Source: Rhizobium sp. Leaf262 (GTDB lineage Bacteria; Pseudomonadota; Alphaproteobacteria; Rhizobiales; Rhizobiaceae). Taken from it: a DNA stretch of 64,000 bases. Position numbers and translations under genes: made by a program. The notes under the pieces were generated by a model that was not told the origin of the DNA, ran no database searches, and saw only the letters and a list, made by a program, of their open reading frames with translations. The stretch covers positions 5,541 to 69,540 of the forward strand of contig NZ_LMMM01000017.1 in NCBI RefSeq assembly GCF_001422245.1, given 5' to 3'. Shown here in pieces: positions 42,269 to 52,362 of this stretch (within the stretch, counting starts at the first letter, position 1; the number at the start of each line of letters is the position of its first letter).

Positions 42269-43162
42269 TCAAAATGGATGCTCACTCAATGTATGCCGCG
42301 GAATGAGGTCAAGAAATGCACTGACCGTCTGGCTGGTCACCTCGACAGCTTTGACGACAACGCTGAGTGTCCATGAAACCTGGGCGTCGCGGATTGGCAC
42401 GATCACAACGTCTGACCGATTGCCGACAAGTTCTGGCGGCAGCAGGGCGATGCCAAGACCTTGCGCAACGAAATCCGGTATTGTCGTCAACTCGGCCACT
42501 TCAATTAGCACCGAGCGCGACAACGCCCGCTGAGCAAAGGCCTCATCAATGACAGCACGTTGTCCGAAGCCTGGCGGCATATCAACGAAAGGCTCTCTTT
42601 CGATTTGAGCAAGCGTAATGTCGCTGTGCTTGGACAAAGGGTGATGAACGGAGGTAGCGAGTTGCAACCGATAGGATCGAATTGGTATTGTCCGGAGTGT
42701 TCGATCGTTGAGGTTTGTGCCGACAAACGCAACGTTGATGCTACCTTCCTTCAATCGTTCTATAAGCTCGTCCGTTCCCCGCCGCGACGTCTGGAGCCGC
42801 ATCTGAACGTCAGGATATCGGCGGTGAAAGTCTCCAAAAAGGGCGGGCACATCTATCAGCTTGAGGCCGCTTAGCATTCCTATGGTGAGGGTCCCCTTCA
42901 AACCACCTGATGGATGCACGGCAGTTTTTGCAGCGTCCATGGCGCTGATTGCATTTCTGGCATGGGGGAGGAAAATCCTTCCACTCTCTGTCAGCGCTAC
43001 CGATCTGGTCGAGCGATCAAAGAGCGTGGCATCGAGCTCCAATTCCAGCGATCGTATTGTCGCGGAGAGCGTCGACTGCGTCATGTGAAGATGATGTGCT
43101 GCGCGTGTGAAATTTAATTCCTGCGCCAGTTGTACGAACGCTTCGAGTCTTCGTTGATCCAT
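42269..43162 (-). CDS. LysR-family transcriptional regulator
   Basis: A 297-aa regulator with the classic N-terminal winged helix (LEAFVQLAQELNFTRAAHHL, MTQSTLSATIRSLELELDAT) and a periplasmic-binding-protein-like C-terminal domain. Divergent from the epimerase gene across about 110 bp that contains ATC-N-TAT-type symmetric AT-rich blocks, the usual LysR position. It probably controls the epimerase/amidohydrolase/MFS group in response to its ligand. Confidence 0.92.
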   Translation of the reverse strand: MDQRRLEAFVQLAQELNFTRAAHHLHMTQSTLSATIRSLELELDATLFDRSTRSVALTESGRIFLPHARNAISAMDAAKTAVHPSGGLKGTLTIGMLSGLKLIDVPALFGDFHRRYPDVQMRLQTSRRGTDELIERLKEGSINVAFVGTNLNDRTLRTIPIRSYRLQLATSVHHPLSKHSDITLAQIEREPFVDMPPGFGQRAVIDEAFAQRALSRSVLIEVAELTTIPDFVAQGLGIALLPPELVGNRSDVVIVPIRDAQVSWTLSVVVKAVEVTSQTVSAFLDLIPRHTLSEHPF

Positions 43163-43274
43163 TTGGGAACCCAGTTAGTGAATTCTTCGATCACTATATC
43201 GTATTTTATCGTTAGACGCGATCATTTCCACGCATCATTATAACCTCATCATCAACAACCAGATGAGGCATACC

Positions 43275-44159
43275 ATGAAGGTCTTACTGACAGGGGCTAG
43301 CGGCTATGTTGGCGCTGCGACGCTAGAAGCACTCGTCGCAGCTGGCCACGATGTGGTCGGCATTACACGCTCTGAAGCGAAAGCGGAAAGTATCCGGCAG
43401 CGAGGGGCAGTCGCAAGGGTCGGCGACGTAAGGGACAATGCATTTTTGACGGCGAGTGCCGCGACCGTCGACGGAGCGATCCATCTCGCGTCGCCCGGCG
43501 ACGAAACTAGCGCTCGAACTGAAGAAATTGTCGTAGCCGCTATCCTCGAGGGTCTTGGCAAAGCCAATAAGCCCTTCGTGTCGACAGCTGGTCTATGGGA
43601 TCACGGTAGTGGTGATGCCATCAGCGAAACCACGGGATTTCGCGCGCCGCAGATCACCGCGTGGCGACCGGCACTAACCCGGCGCGTCCTGGGGGCCGAT
43701 GGTGTTCGCAGCAGTGTGATCTCGCCTGCTCTCGTTTATGGACGGGGAGACAGCTTGTTGCAACTCGTCGCCAATGCTCCCCGAGTTGGTGAAGAAGAAC
43801 AATCTCTGTTGGTTGTCGGCGGTGGACAACAACACTGGGGCAACGTGCACCTCGATGACCTCGCCAAACTATACGTACTCGCTCTCGAGAAGGCCCCTGC
43901 CGGGACCTACCTGATCGGAGCAAACCCACATGCTCCGACAGCGCTAGAAATCGCGAGTGCTGCCAGCACGGCGATTGGGTTGCACGGACGCGTCGAGCCA
44001 GAGGGCGTGGCCGCAACTGTCAAGCGTCTGGGTGCGCTTGGGGAGGCTCTGCTTCTGGACCAGAAGATTGTCAGCACGGGTGCTGAACAACTCGGATGGA
44101 GGCCAGCACAGCTTTCGATCATCGAGCATCTCGCAGAGACAACGAACTTCACACGATAA
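43275..44159 (+). CDS. NAD(P)-dependent epimerase/dehydratase
   Basis: A 294-aa extended-SDR protein from ATG 43275 (the frame opens 12 bases earlier). MKVLLTGASGYVGAATLEAL is the cofactor loop (GASGYVG). The Ser-Tyr-Lys triad is not obvious; the segment VSTAGLWDHGSGD stands where the catalytic Ser is expected, so it may be an atypical member. First gene of a plus-strand group with amidohydrolase and MFS transporter, divergent from lysR. Confidence 0.85.
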   Translation: MKVLLTGASGYVGAATLEALVAAGHDVVGITRSEAKAESIRQRGAVARVGDVRDNAFLTASAATVDGAIHLASPGDETSARTEEIVVAAILEGLGKANKPFVSTAGLWDHGSGDAISETTGFRAPQITAWRPALTRRVLGADGVRSSVISPALVYGRGDSLLQLVANAPRVGEEEQSLLVVGGGQQHWGNVHLDDLAKLYVLALEKAPAGTYLIGANPHAPTALEIASAASTAIGLHGRVEPEGVAATVKRLGALGEALLLDQKIVSTGAEQLGWRPAQLSIIEHLAETTNFTR

Positions 44160-44179
44160 CTTTATGAGTGGAAATTAAA

Positions 44180-45586
44180 ATGAATGGTTCTTCCAACACA
44201 CGTGTTTTGATCAAAGGCGCGTATATTCTTTCACAGGACGATGAACACGGCGAATTCGTTGGTGACGTCCTGGTCGTCGACGGCAAAATCGTTGATGTCG
44301 GTCCCGATCTTGCGGATGATACAGCCGAAATCGTTGATGGCGCAGGTCATGCGCTTTTACCGGGCTTCATCGATACCCACAGGCACGCATGGCAGGGTGC
44401 TTTGCGCGGTCTGGATCCATCATGGACCTATGCCCAGTACCGCAACCACGTACAAATTGGCCTCGGCCCGCACCTCGAACCTGAAGACGTCAGGATCGGG
44501 AACCTTGCGGCTGGCATTATGTCTCTCGACGCTGGCGTGACCACCGTTCGCGACGAGGCGCATATTATGAACAGTCCAGATCATGCGGACGCTGCAATTG
44601 CGGCGCATTGGGAATCTGGAATCAGGGCGGTCTTCGCCTATGGCTGGCCGTCCACGGAAGCGGAATCCTGGCAGTTCGGTAGCGAAAGGGCTCACCCTGC
44701 AGACATCCGCCGCGTGCGGGAAACTGTTCTGTCGGACGACACCGCACGCGTCACCCTCGCCGCAATGATCCGTGGACCCGAACTATCGACAATAGACATC
44801 GCCGCAAATGATATCAGTCTTGCCCGCGATCTTGGCCTGCAGATGAGCATGCATGTCGGCCTGGGTGAATGGGGCGTCCAACAGGCCGCAATCCGTAACC
44901 TGAACGACAGCAAATTGCTGGGTTCGGATATGCTCTTCATTCACGCCTGCACGTCCACTGACGATGAATTGCGGATGTTGGCGGATCACGATGCCCAGGT
45001 TTCTGTGGCATCATCGATCGAAGCCTTCATGCCGGGGCTCGGCCAGCCTGCCACCAACCGCATGATTGCCGCAGGCTTGCGACCGAGCCTCAGCCTTGAC
45101 GTCGAAACGTCTGCCGCTGGTGATCTGTTCGGCGCAATGCGCGCAGCGCTCGTCTATCAGCAGCTGACACGTGCGGGAGCAGGAGGAATGATGGAGCGGG
45201 ATCTTCAGACCCTGCCGACATTCGACTCCCGCGACCTGCTTGCTTTCTCAACCATCAACGGCGCGCGCGCATGTGGGATCGATGATCGAACCGGCAGTAT
45301 CACAGTTGGCAAGGAGGCCGATCTTATCATGATCCGGCTGACCGATACCAACCTTCTGCCCGCTACTGATGTGGCCGCCACTATTGTCACCGCAGCCCAT
45401 TCCGGCAATGTGACCTACGTCATGGTCGCTGGGAAGGTGATGAAATCCAACGGTGTCCTCCATCAGACCCATTCTATTGCTGAATTGGCTGGGGCATCGC
45501 GAGACCGGATCTATCAGCGTGCAGGGCTCGCCAAGCCGGGACGCAAAGACGCGACTGTTCCCTTCTTCTTGAATGCTGGTCACTGA
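44180..45586 (+). CDS. Amidohydrolase (chlorohydrolase/SAH-deaminase-like)
   Basis: A 468-aa metal-dependent hydrolase from ATG 44180 (a GTG at 44168 adds four residues). Metal ligands: IDTHRHAWQG (HxH), LQMSMHVGLGEW, LFIHACTSTDDEL and the SLDVETS Asp. The N- and C-terminal beta-sandwich are complete (ITVGKEADLIMIRL). This subfamily deaminates or dehalogenates amino-heterocycles such as triazines, cytosine or SAH. Twenty bp after the epimerase gene and coupled to the MFS gene; together they suggest uptake and breakdown of a nitrogen heterocycle. Confidence 0.85.
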   Translation: MNGSSNTRVLIKGAYILSQDDEHGEFVGDVLVVDGKIVDVGPDLADDTAEIVDGAGHALLPGFIDTHRHAWQGALRGLDPSWTYAQYRNHVQIGLGPHLEPEDVRIGNLAAGIMSLDAGVTTVRDEAHIMNSPDHADAAIAAHWESGIRAVFAYGWPSTEAESWQFGSERAHPADIRRVRETVLSDDTARVTLAAMIRGPELSTIDIAANDISLARDLGLQMSMHVGLGEWGVQQAAIRNLNDSKLLGSDMLFIHACTSTDDELRMLADHDAQVSVASSIEAFMPGLGQPATNRMIAAGLRPSLSLDVETSAAGDLFGAMRAALVYQQLTRAGAGGMMERDLQTLPTFDSRDLLAFSTINGARACGIDDRTGSITVGKEADLIMIRLTDTNLLPATDVAATIVTAAHSGNVTYVMVAGKVMKSNGVLHQTHSIAELAGASRDRIYQRAGLAKPGRKDATVPFFLNAGH

Positions 45587-45587
45587 A

Positions 45588-46820
45588 ATGTCGACGCATA
45601 GTAACTCGACCCTAAACCAGGGCCGGTGGCCGCGCAAACTGCGCGGCCGTCAGGCTGCCGTCGTGATCGCGACGGCCTTCTTCGTGACGATGCTTGGTCC
45701 GACCCTGCCGACGCCGCTCTATCCAATATATCAGGATAAATTTGGTTTCGGGGGACTTATGGTCGCCTCAATTTTTACGACCTACGTGGTGGGGATCGCC
45801 GCCGCCTTGCTTCTCTTTGGACGCCTTTCCGACCAGATAGGACGTCGAGCACTGCTGTTGCCCGGCCTCGTGTTGGCGGCGTTGAGCAGTTCTGTTTTCT
45901 ACTTCTCCGACACTGTGGCGACCCTGTTCTTCGGCCGTCTTCTTTCAGGTCTTTCAGTGGGCATAATCACCGGGACTGCCACCGCAGCCTTAACCGACCT
46001 GGCTCCGGCAGGGAGGAAGCGATTCTACAGCCTGACGGCGGCGTTAGTGAACATGCTTGGCCTGGGCCTTGGGCCTGTCCTCGCGGGTGCGCTTGCTGAA
46101 TTCACCGCTTTTCCTCTTACGCTTCCATACGTCGTTCACATTGTGCTGGTCATCTTGACGTTCGCAGGGGTCAGCATGATCGCCGAGCCGCTCGACCGTC
46201 AAGGCAGATCCTTTAAATGGGAGTTCCAGCGGCTGAGACTCCCACCCGAGGTTCGCGGAACATTTATCCGTGCCGCCACGGCCGGCTTTGCAGGGTTCTC
46301 CGTATTAGGTCTGTTTGCTTCTGTCGCTCCAGCCTTGTTGCTGCACGTCCTTGGCATAGCCAATCACCTGGTATGCGGGCTTGTTGTCTTTGCGCAACTC
46401 GGATTTTCGGCGCTGGGGCAGGTTGGCAGCACCAGAATGGCGGACCGAAAGGCAATGCTGATTGGCACCGCTGCACTCACGGCGGGTATATTGCTCATTG
46501 GCATGAGTATTGCTGTATCGTCCCTGCCAATACTGTTGACGGGCGCAGCGTTCGCCGGAGTGGGCCAGGGCATGAGCTTTCGCGCTTCCCTCAGTACACT
46601 GGCCGAACAGAGCCCTTCGCACCTTCGTGGCGAGATCACCTCTACCTTCTTCCTCGTCCTGTATATAGCACAGTCCATACCTGTTATGGGCGTAGGCGTC
46701 GCCGCAAGTGCTTATGGTCTGGCTCTCGCCGGCGTAGGGTTTGCGATGTTTGTGGCAATGATTGCTGCAACGGGGTTCGTTAGCTTGCTGGTGTCCAAGC
46801 CATCGGGCGGTGTGACGTGA
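45588..46820 (+). CDS. MFS transporter
   Basis: A 410-aa protein from ATG 45588, one base after the amidohydrolase stop. Twelve hydrophobic segments, with the MFS loop motif between helices 2 and 3 (LLLFGRLSDQIGRRALLLPG). The first segment starts with MLGPTLPTPLYPIYQD. It could take up the amidohydrolase substrate or export a product. Substrate unknown. Confidence 0.88.
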   Translation: MSTHSNSTLNQGRWPRKLRGRQAAVVIATAFFVTMLGPTLPTPLYPIYQDKFGFGGLMVASIFTTYVVGIAAALLLFGRLSDQIGRRALLLPGLVLAALSSSVFYFSDTVATLFFGRLLSGLSVGIITGTATAALTDLAPAGRKRFYSLTAALVNMLGLGLGPVLAGALAEFTAFPLTLPYVVHIVLVILTFAGVSMIAEPLDRQGRSFKWEFQRLRLPPEVRGTFIRAATAGFAGFSVLGLFASVAPALLLHVLGIANHLVCGLVVFAQLGFSALGQVGSTRMADRKAMLIGTAALTAGILLIGMSIAVSSLPILLTGAAFAGVGQGMSFRASLSTLAEQSPSHLRGEITSTFFLVLYIAQSIPVMGVGVAASAYGLALAGVGFAMFVAMIAATGFVSLLVSKPSGGVT

Positions 46821-47100
46821 TTAAGCGAGATCCAGCCGCATTCTTTTCGTGTTGAGTGGACACCTTTCCGCGCCCGCTTGGATAACGCGTCGGCGGTTCT
46901 GATCCTTTCAAGGCGAGATACGCTAAAAGCAGCGCACGCTCGGTAATGTTACTGCTAAATGATAGTCTCGCGTTGAAGCCGAGCGATGACTTCTTCATAA
47001 GAGGCTCGATTTGACTTTCGGCGAGCCCAAACAGTTAAGCCACGAACGGCCGTTTGGAACAGGTGGCGAAAGTCAGATCCCGTATTGAAGGAGTGATCAT

Positions 47101-48480
47101 TTGCCCGAATTCGAACAGACATTATCCGCAGGTACCCTGATTTCCATAGCAGTGGGCGCAGTGGCACTTCTGTTGCTGCTTATCATCAAATTTCGTGTTC
47201 ACGCCTTTGTGGCGCTCATACTCGTCAGTTTTCTGACGGCGCTCGTGACGGGCATTCCCGCTGCAAACATCATGAACACGCTCACCACCGCATTCGGCTC
47301 TACCCTTGGCGGCGTTGCACTTCTTGTCGGGCTTGGTGCGATGCTGGGCCGTTTGTTGGAGGTATCTGGGGGTGCACAGGCACTGGCAGACGACTTGATT
47401 GAGCGTTTTGGCGAGCAGCGTGCGCCTATGGCTCTAGGAATCGCATCCCTGTTCTTTGGATTTCCGATCTTTTTTGACGCAGGCCTCGTCGTCATGCTTC
47501 CAGTGATGTTCACGGTGGGTCGCCGTCTCGGTGGCAGCCTGCTGCTCTACGGCATACCGGTCGCAACTGCGTTTTCCTGCATGCACGTTTTTGTGCCGCC
47601 GCATCCAGGTCCAGTTGCAGCATCAGAGTTGCTGGGTGCTGATGTCGGCTTGCTGATCATCGTCGGCTTGATCGTTGCCATCCCAACATGGATCTTTGCG
47701 GGCCATTTTTTCGGTCAATGGATCGGGAAGCGTATCTTTCTACCTATCCCAGAAAATGTCTCTGAGGAAAAATCCGTGGATGACGACGTGTCCTTACCCA
47801 GCTCTGGCTTGGTGGTCGCACTTTTGCTTCTGCCTTTGCTGTTGATCTTCATGAATACGGGGTTGGATTTTGCCCGCGCCCAAGAATGGGTGAACAAAGA
47901 CGCTTCCTGGTTTCAGCTGCTTCGCGCCATAGGTTCGACGCCGATCGCACTGTTGATATCGGTTTTGGTCGCTGCCGTCGTGCTTGGCCCAATGCGCGGT
48001 CGAGATCCCCTCAAGGTCGAACGCATTGTTGACTCCGCCCTGGGTCCAGTCTGCTCGGTCATTTTGATCACCGGGGCCGGTGGTATGTTTGGTGGTGTCC
48101 TTCGCGCCTCGGGGATTGGCAACGCGCTGTCTAGCGCTCTGTCCGACATTGGTATGCCCGTCTTCGTCGCGGGCTTTCTGATCGCTACGGCGCTACGCGT
48201 CGCGCAGGGGTCTGCCACCGTTGCCCTCATCGCCGCTGCGGGACTTATCCAGCCTGCTGTCCAGGCGGCTGGTTATCAAGGCGTAGAGCTGGCGGCTATC
48301 GTGATAGCAGTCGCATCGGGCTCGGTTATGCTATCCCATGTCAACGATTCCGGTTTCTGGCTTGTTGGCCGTTTCTTCGGCATGGACATCAAAACCACGT
48401 TCAAGACCTGGACCGTCATGCAGACGCTGGTGGGTCTCCTCGGCTTTGGTCTGTCGGGACTGATCTTCACCCTAGCTTGA
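47101..48480 (+). CDS. GntP-family permease (gluconate/sugar-acid type)
   Basis: A 459-aa inner-membrane permease of about 12-14 helices, starting at TTG 47101 with GGAG eight bases upstream. Family marks: FGSTLGGVALLVGLGAMLGR, FGFPIFFDAGLVVMLPVMF, FVPPHPGPVAASELLGADVG and SVMLSHVNDSGFWLVGRFFG. GntP proteins carry gluconate, 3-hydroxybutyrate or serine-type acids with protons. Independent of the MFS gene (280 bp gap). A strong hairpin follows. Confidence 0.92.
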   Translation: MPEFEQTLSAGTLISIAVGAVALLLLLIIKFRVHAFVALILVSFLTALVTGIPAANIMNTLTTAFGSTLGGVALLVGLGAMLGRLLEVSGGAQALADDLIERFGEQRAPMALGIASLFFGFPIFFDAGLVVMLPVMFTVGRRLGGSLLLYGIPVATAFSCMHVFVPPHPGPVAASELLGADVGLLIIVGLIVAIPTWIFAGHFFGQWIGKRIFLPIPENVSEEKSVDDDVSLPSSGLVVALLLLPLLLIFMNTGLDFARAQEWVNKDASWFQLLRAIGSTPIALLISVLVAAVVLGPMRGRDPLKVERIVDSALGPVCSVILITGAGGMFGGVLRASGIGNALSSALSDIGMPVFVAGFLIATALRVAQGSATVALIAAAGLIQPAVQAAGYQGVELAAIVIAVASGSVMLSHVNDSGFWLVGRFFGMDIKTTFKTWTVMQTLVGLLGFGLSGLIFTLA

Positions 48481-48498
48481 AACGGGGTTGAAATAAAT

Positions 48499-48540
48499 GA
48501 CGACCACTGATCTCCGGCATGCGTCAGATTGGTGGTCGTC
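48499..48540. terminator. Stem-loop terminator after the GntP gene
   Basis: GACGACCACTGATCT (48499-48513) pairs with AGATTGGTGGTCGTC (48526-48540), 13 Watson-Crick pairs and two G-U, around a 12-base loop. It lies 18 bases after the stop. No T-run follows, so it is a stabilising or bidirectional terminator. Confidence 0.6.
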
Positions 48541-48588
48541 TATCACTCAGATCAGGCCGATTAGAGAGCAGCGCTTAAAGTTGACCTG

Positions 48589-49419
48589 GTGGTGGCGGAC
48601 CTTTATCCGTTAAGAATGATACCAGACGTAGAAGCCAAAAGCCGCTTATCAGGCCGGATCGAGCTGCTGCAGAGCAAACTGCGCCGTATTGAAAGCGGAC
48701 GCGACACATGGGCTTTGCGCTGGCAGGCGGTACTCGCCGTGATCGATGTCAGCATCATTGCGTTCTTTATTTTCGGCCCTGTCCTGCGCAGTGGGCCATC
48801 ATATATGATTATCGATTACCTCATCGCGGTCTGGATTCTCACTGAACTGCTTGCCCGAGCCTTCGCAACCGGCTCAATCATGGCATTCCTGAAGCGACCG
48901 TTGACATGGATCGACCTTGTCATATTGGCGACGCTTTTGTTTCCCAGTGCGCTTTTCAACTTCGCATTTCTGCGGGCAATGCGATTGTGGGCAGTCGGCG
49001 AGAGCCCGCTCTTCGCTTTCGTTCTCAAGCGGCTAGGTTGCCATCAGTACAGAGACGTCGCGCGCGCATCGCTGAACTTTTTCGTTTTCCTGTTCATGGT
49101 AACAGGGTTCGTCTACACCACTTTTTTCTATCACCAGAGCGGTCTCGTCGGTTTTGTAGACGCGCTTTATTTTACAGTCGCGACGATGACCACGACGGGG
49201 TTCGGCGACATCACCTTGCCTGGTCCCTTGGGAAAATTAACGTCCGTCGTCACGATGATCGTTGGCATCTCGCTTTTCGTCAGGCTCGCCCAATCGATCG
49301 TTCGGCCCTACAAAGTTCTTTACCCCTGTGAGACGTGCGGTCTTCAGAGGCACGAAGTTGACGCGGTTCACTGCAAGGCTTGCGGTCATTTGCTAAACAT
49401 TCCAAACGAAAACGATTGA
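48589..49419 (+). CDS. Two-transmembrane/voltage-sensor-like potassium channel with zinc ribbon
   Basis: A 276-aa channel (GTG 48589; ATG 48616 gives a nine-residue shorter form). Four to six hydrophobic helices, including a voltage-sensor-like Arg helix (FLRAMRLWAV), precede the pore loop with filter TTTGFGDI (202-209), a TVGYG variant. After the last helix a zinc ribbon follows (PCETCG 246-251, HCKACG 261-266), unusual for this family and possibly a regulatory or redox-sensing tail. It should pass K+ across the inner membrane. Confidence 0.85.
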   Translation: MVADLYPLRMIPDVEAKSRLSGRIELLQSKLRRIESGRDTWALRWQAVLAVIDVSIIAFFIFGPVLRSGPSYMIIDYLIAVWILTELLARAFATGSIMAFLKRPLTWIDLVILATLLFPSALFNFAFLRAMRLWAVGESPLFAFVLKRLGCHQYRDVARASLNFFVFLFMVTGFVYTTFFYHQSGLVGFVDALYFTVATMTTTGFGDITLPGPLGKLTSVVTMIVGISLFVRLAQSIVRPYKVLYPCETCGLQRHEVDAVHCKACGHLLNIPNEND

Positions 49420-49530
49420 TCGTAGCATTGCGTTTGTTTTTCGTTGGCTGGTGCGCAGCGATTGCGGGTTTGGCGCTCTCGTCAGTGAAGCGAACGCCAC
49501 GTTGGAAAGGCCAGTTCGGGCGCATTACTT

Positions 49531-50826
49531 ATGGAATATGGAATTCGAATGACATCACGATGGGCCTGGTTTTTTGCAAAGGTTGCGCGCCGCATCTGGT
49601 TTCGGGCGACACTGTTCTCGATACTGGCCGTTGCCACAGCTCTCATCGCGATCGTGATCAGCCCATATATTCCAAGCGATCTGCCGACGAAAATCGGCGC
49701 TGACGCCGTTGACAACATCCTCGGCATCATTGCTTCCAGCATGCTGACGGTAACGACATTCTCCCTCAGCACCATGGTGTCTGCTTATTCCGCCGCAACC
49801 AGCAATGTGACGCCGCGCGCGACTAAACTGGTCATGGAAGACAGCACGACGCAAAATGTTCTCGCAACATTCGTCGGCTCCTTTCTATTTAGCCTCGTCG
49901 GTATCATTGCGCTGAGCACCGGCGCTTACGGTGATCGCGGGCGGGTTGTTCTATTTGTCGTGACCATCGCAGTTATCGTGCTGATCGTCGTCACACTGCT
50001 GCGCTGGATCGACCATCTTTCTCGACTAGGCCGCGTGACAGAGACGACGGAGCGGGTGGAGACAGTGACCATCGAGGCGATGCGCGCACGACATCAGAGC
50101 CCCTACCTTGGTGGCAACAGGTTGGTCGACGAGAAGGATATTCCAGTCTCTGCTATGGATGTGTTCATCGACAGGATTGGTTACATTCAGCATATCGATA
50201 CCGGCGCACTGTCCAAAATTGCCAATGATGTAAAGGCGCGCATTTTTGTGCGCTTAATCCCAGGACAGTTGATCGATCCTAAAAGTCCGGTGGCATCCAT
50301 CGATTGCGTGGGAGAGAACAATATAGGAGACGTTCTGGCCTCGATCAGAACATGTTTTTCCGTCGAGGACACCCGATCTTTCGATCAGGATCCGAGGTTT
50401 GGTGCTTCAGTCCTTGCCGAGATTGCATCCCGTGCTCTTTCACCTGCGATCAATGATCCCGGTACTGCGATCGATGTCATCGCACGCGCGCTCCGCATAC
50501 TGGCAGTCTGGGACGAACCTGTGGAGATCTCTCGCCACGATGCCGTCCCACTTTCAAATGTCTATGTCCCGGCAATCCGGCTCAATGATATTTTCGACGA
50601 CCTGTTCACACCGATCGCCCGCGATGGTGCAGCCATTGTTGAAGTCGGTCTGCGTCTCCAGAAGGCGTTTGGTATTTTGGCGCGGTTCAATGCGCTTGGC
50701 TTTCGAGACAATGCTGCCCGACATTCGACAGAGGCACTAGCCCGGGCTGAGCTCGCCTTGAGCCTGGAAAGCGACAAACAACGGGTGAGAGAAGCTGCTC
50801 AAACCGTTTTTGGCGAGGCAATCTGA
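49531..50826 (+). CDS. DUF2254 membrane protein
   Basis: A 431-aa protein with four N-terminal transmembrane helices (about residues 20-45, 60-80, 115-140, 145-165) and a soluble C-terminal half. Blocks SSMLTVTTFSLSTMVSAYSA, RFGASVLAEIASRALSPAIN and DPGTAIDVIARALRILAV are typical of DUF2254. Function unknown. ATG 49549 has a better placed GGA than 49531 and is an alternative start. It follows the channel gene by about 110 bp on the same strand. Confidence 0.85.
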   Translation: MEYGIRMTSRWAWFFAKVARRIWFRATLFSILAVATALIAIVISPYIPSDLPTKIGADAVDNILGIIASSMLTVTTFSLSTMVSAYSAATSNVTPRATKLVMEDSTTQNVLATFVGSFLFSLVGIIALSTGAYGDRGRVVLFVVTIAVIVLIVVTLLRWIDHLSRLGRVTETTERVETVTIEAMRARHQSPYLGGNRLVDEKDIPVSAMDVFIDRIGYIQHIDTGALSKIANDVKARIFVRLIPGQLIDPKSPVASIDCVGENNIGDVLASIRTCFSVEDTRSFDQDPRFGASVLAEIASRALSPAINDPGTAIDVIARALRILAVWDEPVEISRHDAVPLSNVYVPAIRLNDIFDDLFTPIARDGAAIVEVGLRLQKAFGILARFNALGFRDNAARHSTEALARAELALSLESDKQRVREAAQTVFGEAI

Positions 50827-50837
50827 CTTGCCTCGCC
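50812..50837. terminator. Shared hairpin between DUF2254 and nhaA genes
   Basis: A perfect 10-bp inverted repeat, GGCGAGGCAA (50812-50821) and TTGCCTCGCC (50828-50837), with a six-base loop spanning the DUF2254 stop. The convergent nhaA gene ends at 50855, so it can serve both. No U-tract on either side. Confidence 0.6.
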
Positions 50838-50854
50838 GGAATTGAAGAGAACGA

Positions 50855-52060
50855 TCAGCGTTGCTCGGATGTCATGGCAGCGCGCCGTCGACCAGCCACG
50901 GACAACACGAGGGCACCCAGCGCCCCCGAGATCACCGAGCCCGCGAGAATACCGATTTTTACTCGGTCCTGAACACCTGGATCGTCAAACGCAAGAAGAC
51001 CGATGAACAGGCTCATCGTAAACCCTATTCCGCAGAGCAGGGCAGTGCCTGCGACCTGACTCCAGCTTGCCTGGGCAGGAAGATCTGCGACGCCGAGTTT
51101 CACCAATAGGGCCACGGTGCCAAGTACTCCAACTAGTTTGCCGAGCAATAGGCCAGCGGCGATACCCATCGTCAGATGTTCAGAGAAAACGGACGTGGAA
51201 ATACCGGCAAAGGAGACGCCCGCATTGGCAAATCCGAAGATAGGGACAATGACAAATGCGACCGGTTTGTGGATCAGGTGCTCGAGCTTATGAAGCGGAG
51301 ATTCGTGGTGCGCTGCCTCGGGCGTGCCTGGTGTTTGCTTGAGGGGGATCGTGAGTGCAAGAATGACACCAGCCAACGTTGCATGAACACCGGACGCAAA
51401 GACCAATACCCAAAGCACCGCTCCAAGCACGAGGTAAGGCCAAAGTGTCCTCACACCCATGCGGTTGAAAATGATCAGGTTGCCAACTACGACACCAGCG
51501 CCAGCAAGTGCCATCATATTGAGATCGGCCGTGTAGAAGATCGCGATCACGATGACCGCGCCGAGATCGTCAATGATGGCTAGCGCAGCCAGAAATATCT
51601 TCAGCGAGGCGGGGACCCGGCTTCCAAGGAGGGAGAGCACACCCAGCGCAAAAGCAATGTCGGTCGCGGTCGGTATTGCCCACCCGCGCAACGCTACCGG
51701 ATCGTTCCAGTTGAAATACACGTAAAACAGAGCGGGAAACAGCATGCCGCCGGCCGCGGCCGCCCCTGGAAGAATACGACGGCTCCAGGTCGAAAGCTGA
51801 CCATCCAGCATTTCACGTTTGATCTCCAGGCCGACCAGCAGGAAGAACACGGCCATCAATGCGTCGTTGATCCAGTGTTGGAGGCTGAGCGGCCCGATAT
51901 AGACATGCAGGAGGTCGAAATATGTTTTTGCCGCCGGTGAATTGGCGGTGATGATCGCCAGAACGGCGACAACCATGAGAACGATGCCGCCAGACGCCTC
52001 ATTGTCGAGGAAGTGGCGTAGAGTAGATTGAATGCGACCGGGTCTTGTTGCTGAAGACAT
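50855..52060 (-). CDS. nhaA: Na+/H+ antiporter NhaA
   Basis: A 401-aa antiporter from ATG 52060 (GGGAG ten bases upstream; the frame to 52213 is a false extension). Blocks: IQSTLRHFLDNEASGGIVLMV start, NDALMAVFFLLVGLEIKREM, and the transport Asp pair in KIFLAALAIIDDLGAVIVIA. Exports Na+ or Li+ for H+ and supports pH and salt tolerance. Fits the ion-handling group around it. Confidence 0.95.
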   Translation of the reverse strand: MSSATRPGRIQSTLRHFLDNEASGGIVLMVVAVLAIITANSPAAKTYFDLLHVYIGPLSLQHWINDALMAVFFLLVGLEIKREMLDGQLSTWSRRILPGAAAAGGMLFPALFYVYFNWNDPVALRGWAIPTATDIAFALGVLSLLGSRVPASLKIFLAALAIIDDLGAVIVIAIFYTADLNMMALAGAGVVVGNLIIFNRMGVRTLWPYLVLGAVLWVLVFASGVHATLAGVILALTIPLKQTPGTPEAAHHESPLHKLEHLIHKPVAFVIVPIFGFANAGVSFAGISTSVFSEHLTMGIAAGLLLGKLVGVLGTVALLVKLGVADLPAQASWSQVAGTALLCGIGFTMSLFIGLLAFDDPGVQDRVKIGILAGSVISGALGALVLSVAGRRRAAMTSEQR

Positions 52061-52362
52061 GGGTTCTCGCTCCCTTGTGAGAGGTTGATCGAAGTCTCCG
52101 TTGATTTCGGGAAGGAACCCGTGGCGCACGCAGCACGCACCAACGCTGTTAGAATATGCAATTTGGCATGACACTTCTACAAAAATCGCCATTTTAGGCA
52201 GGAGTTTGCCCATCCAGAATTGGATACTGCGTCTTTTAACGCTTAAGTCCGTGGAGCGAGACGACGTGAGGCGTTACACGCCTTGACACCTCAGTCCTCG
52301 CGATTAGACGTCACAATCAATTTCTAAGGTTTGGGCAATTTCTAGGTTTGGGGAGTGATAAC

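Noticed and set aside
42046-42306. Plus-strand 86-aa ORF
   Set aside because: Overlaps the end of lysR, no ribosome site, unlikely residue composition.
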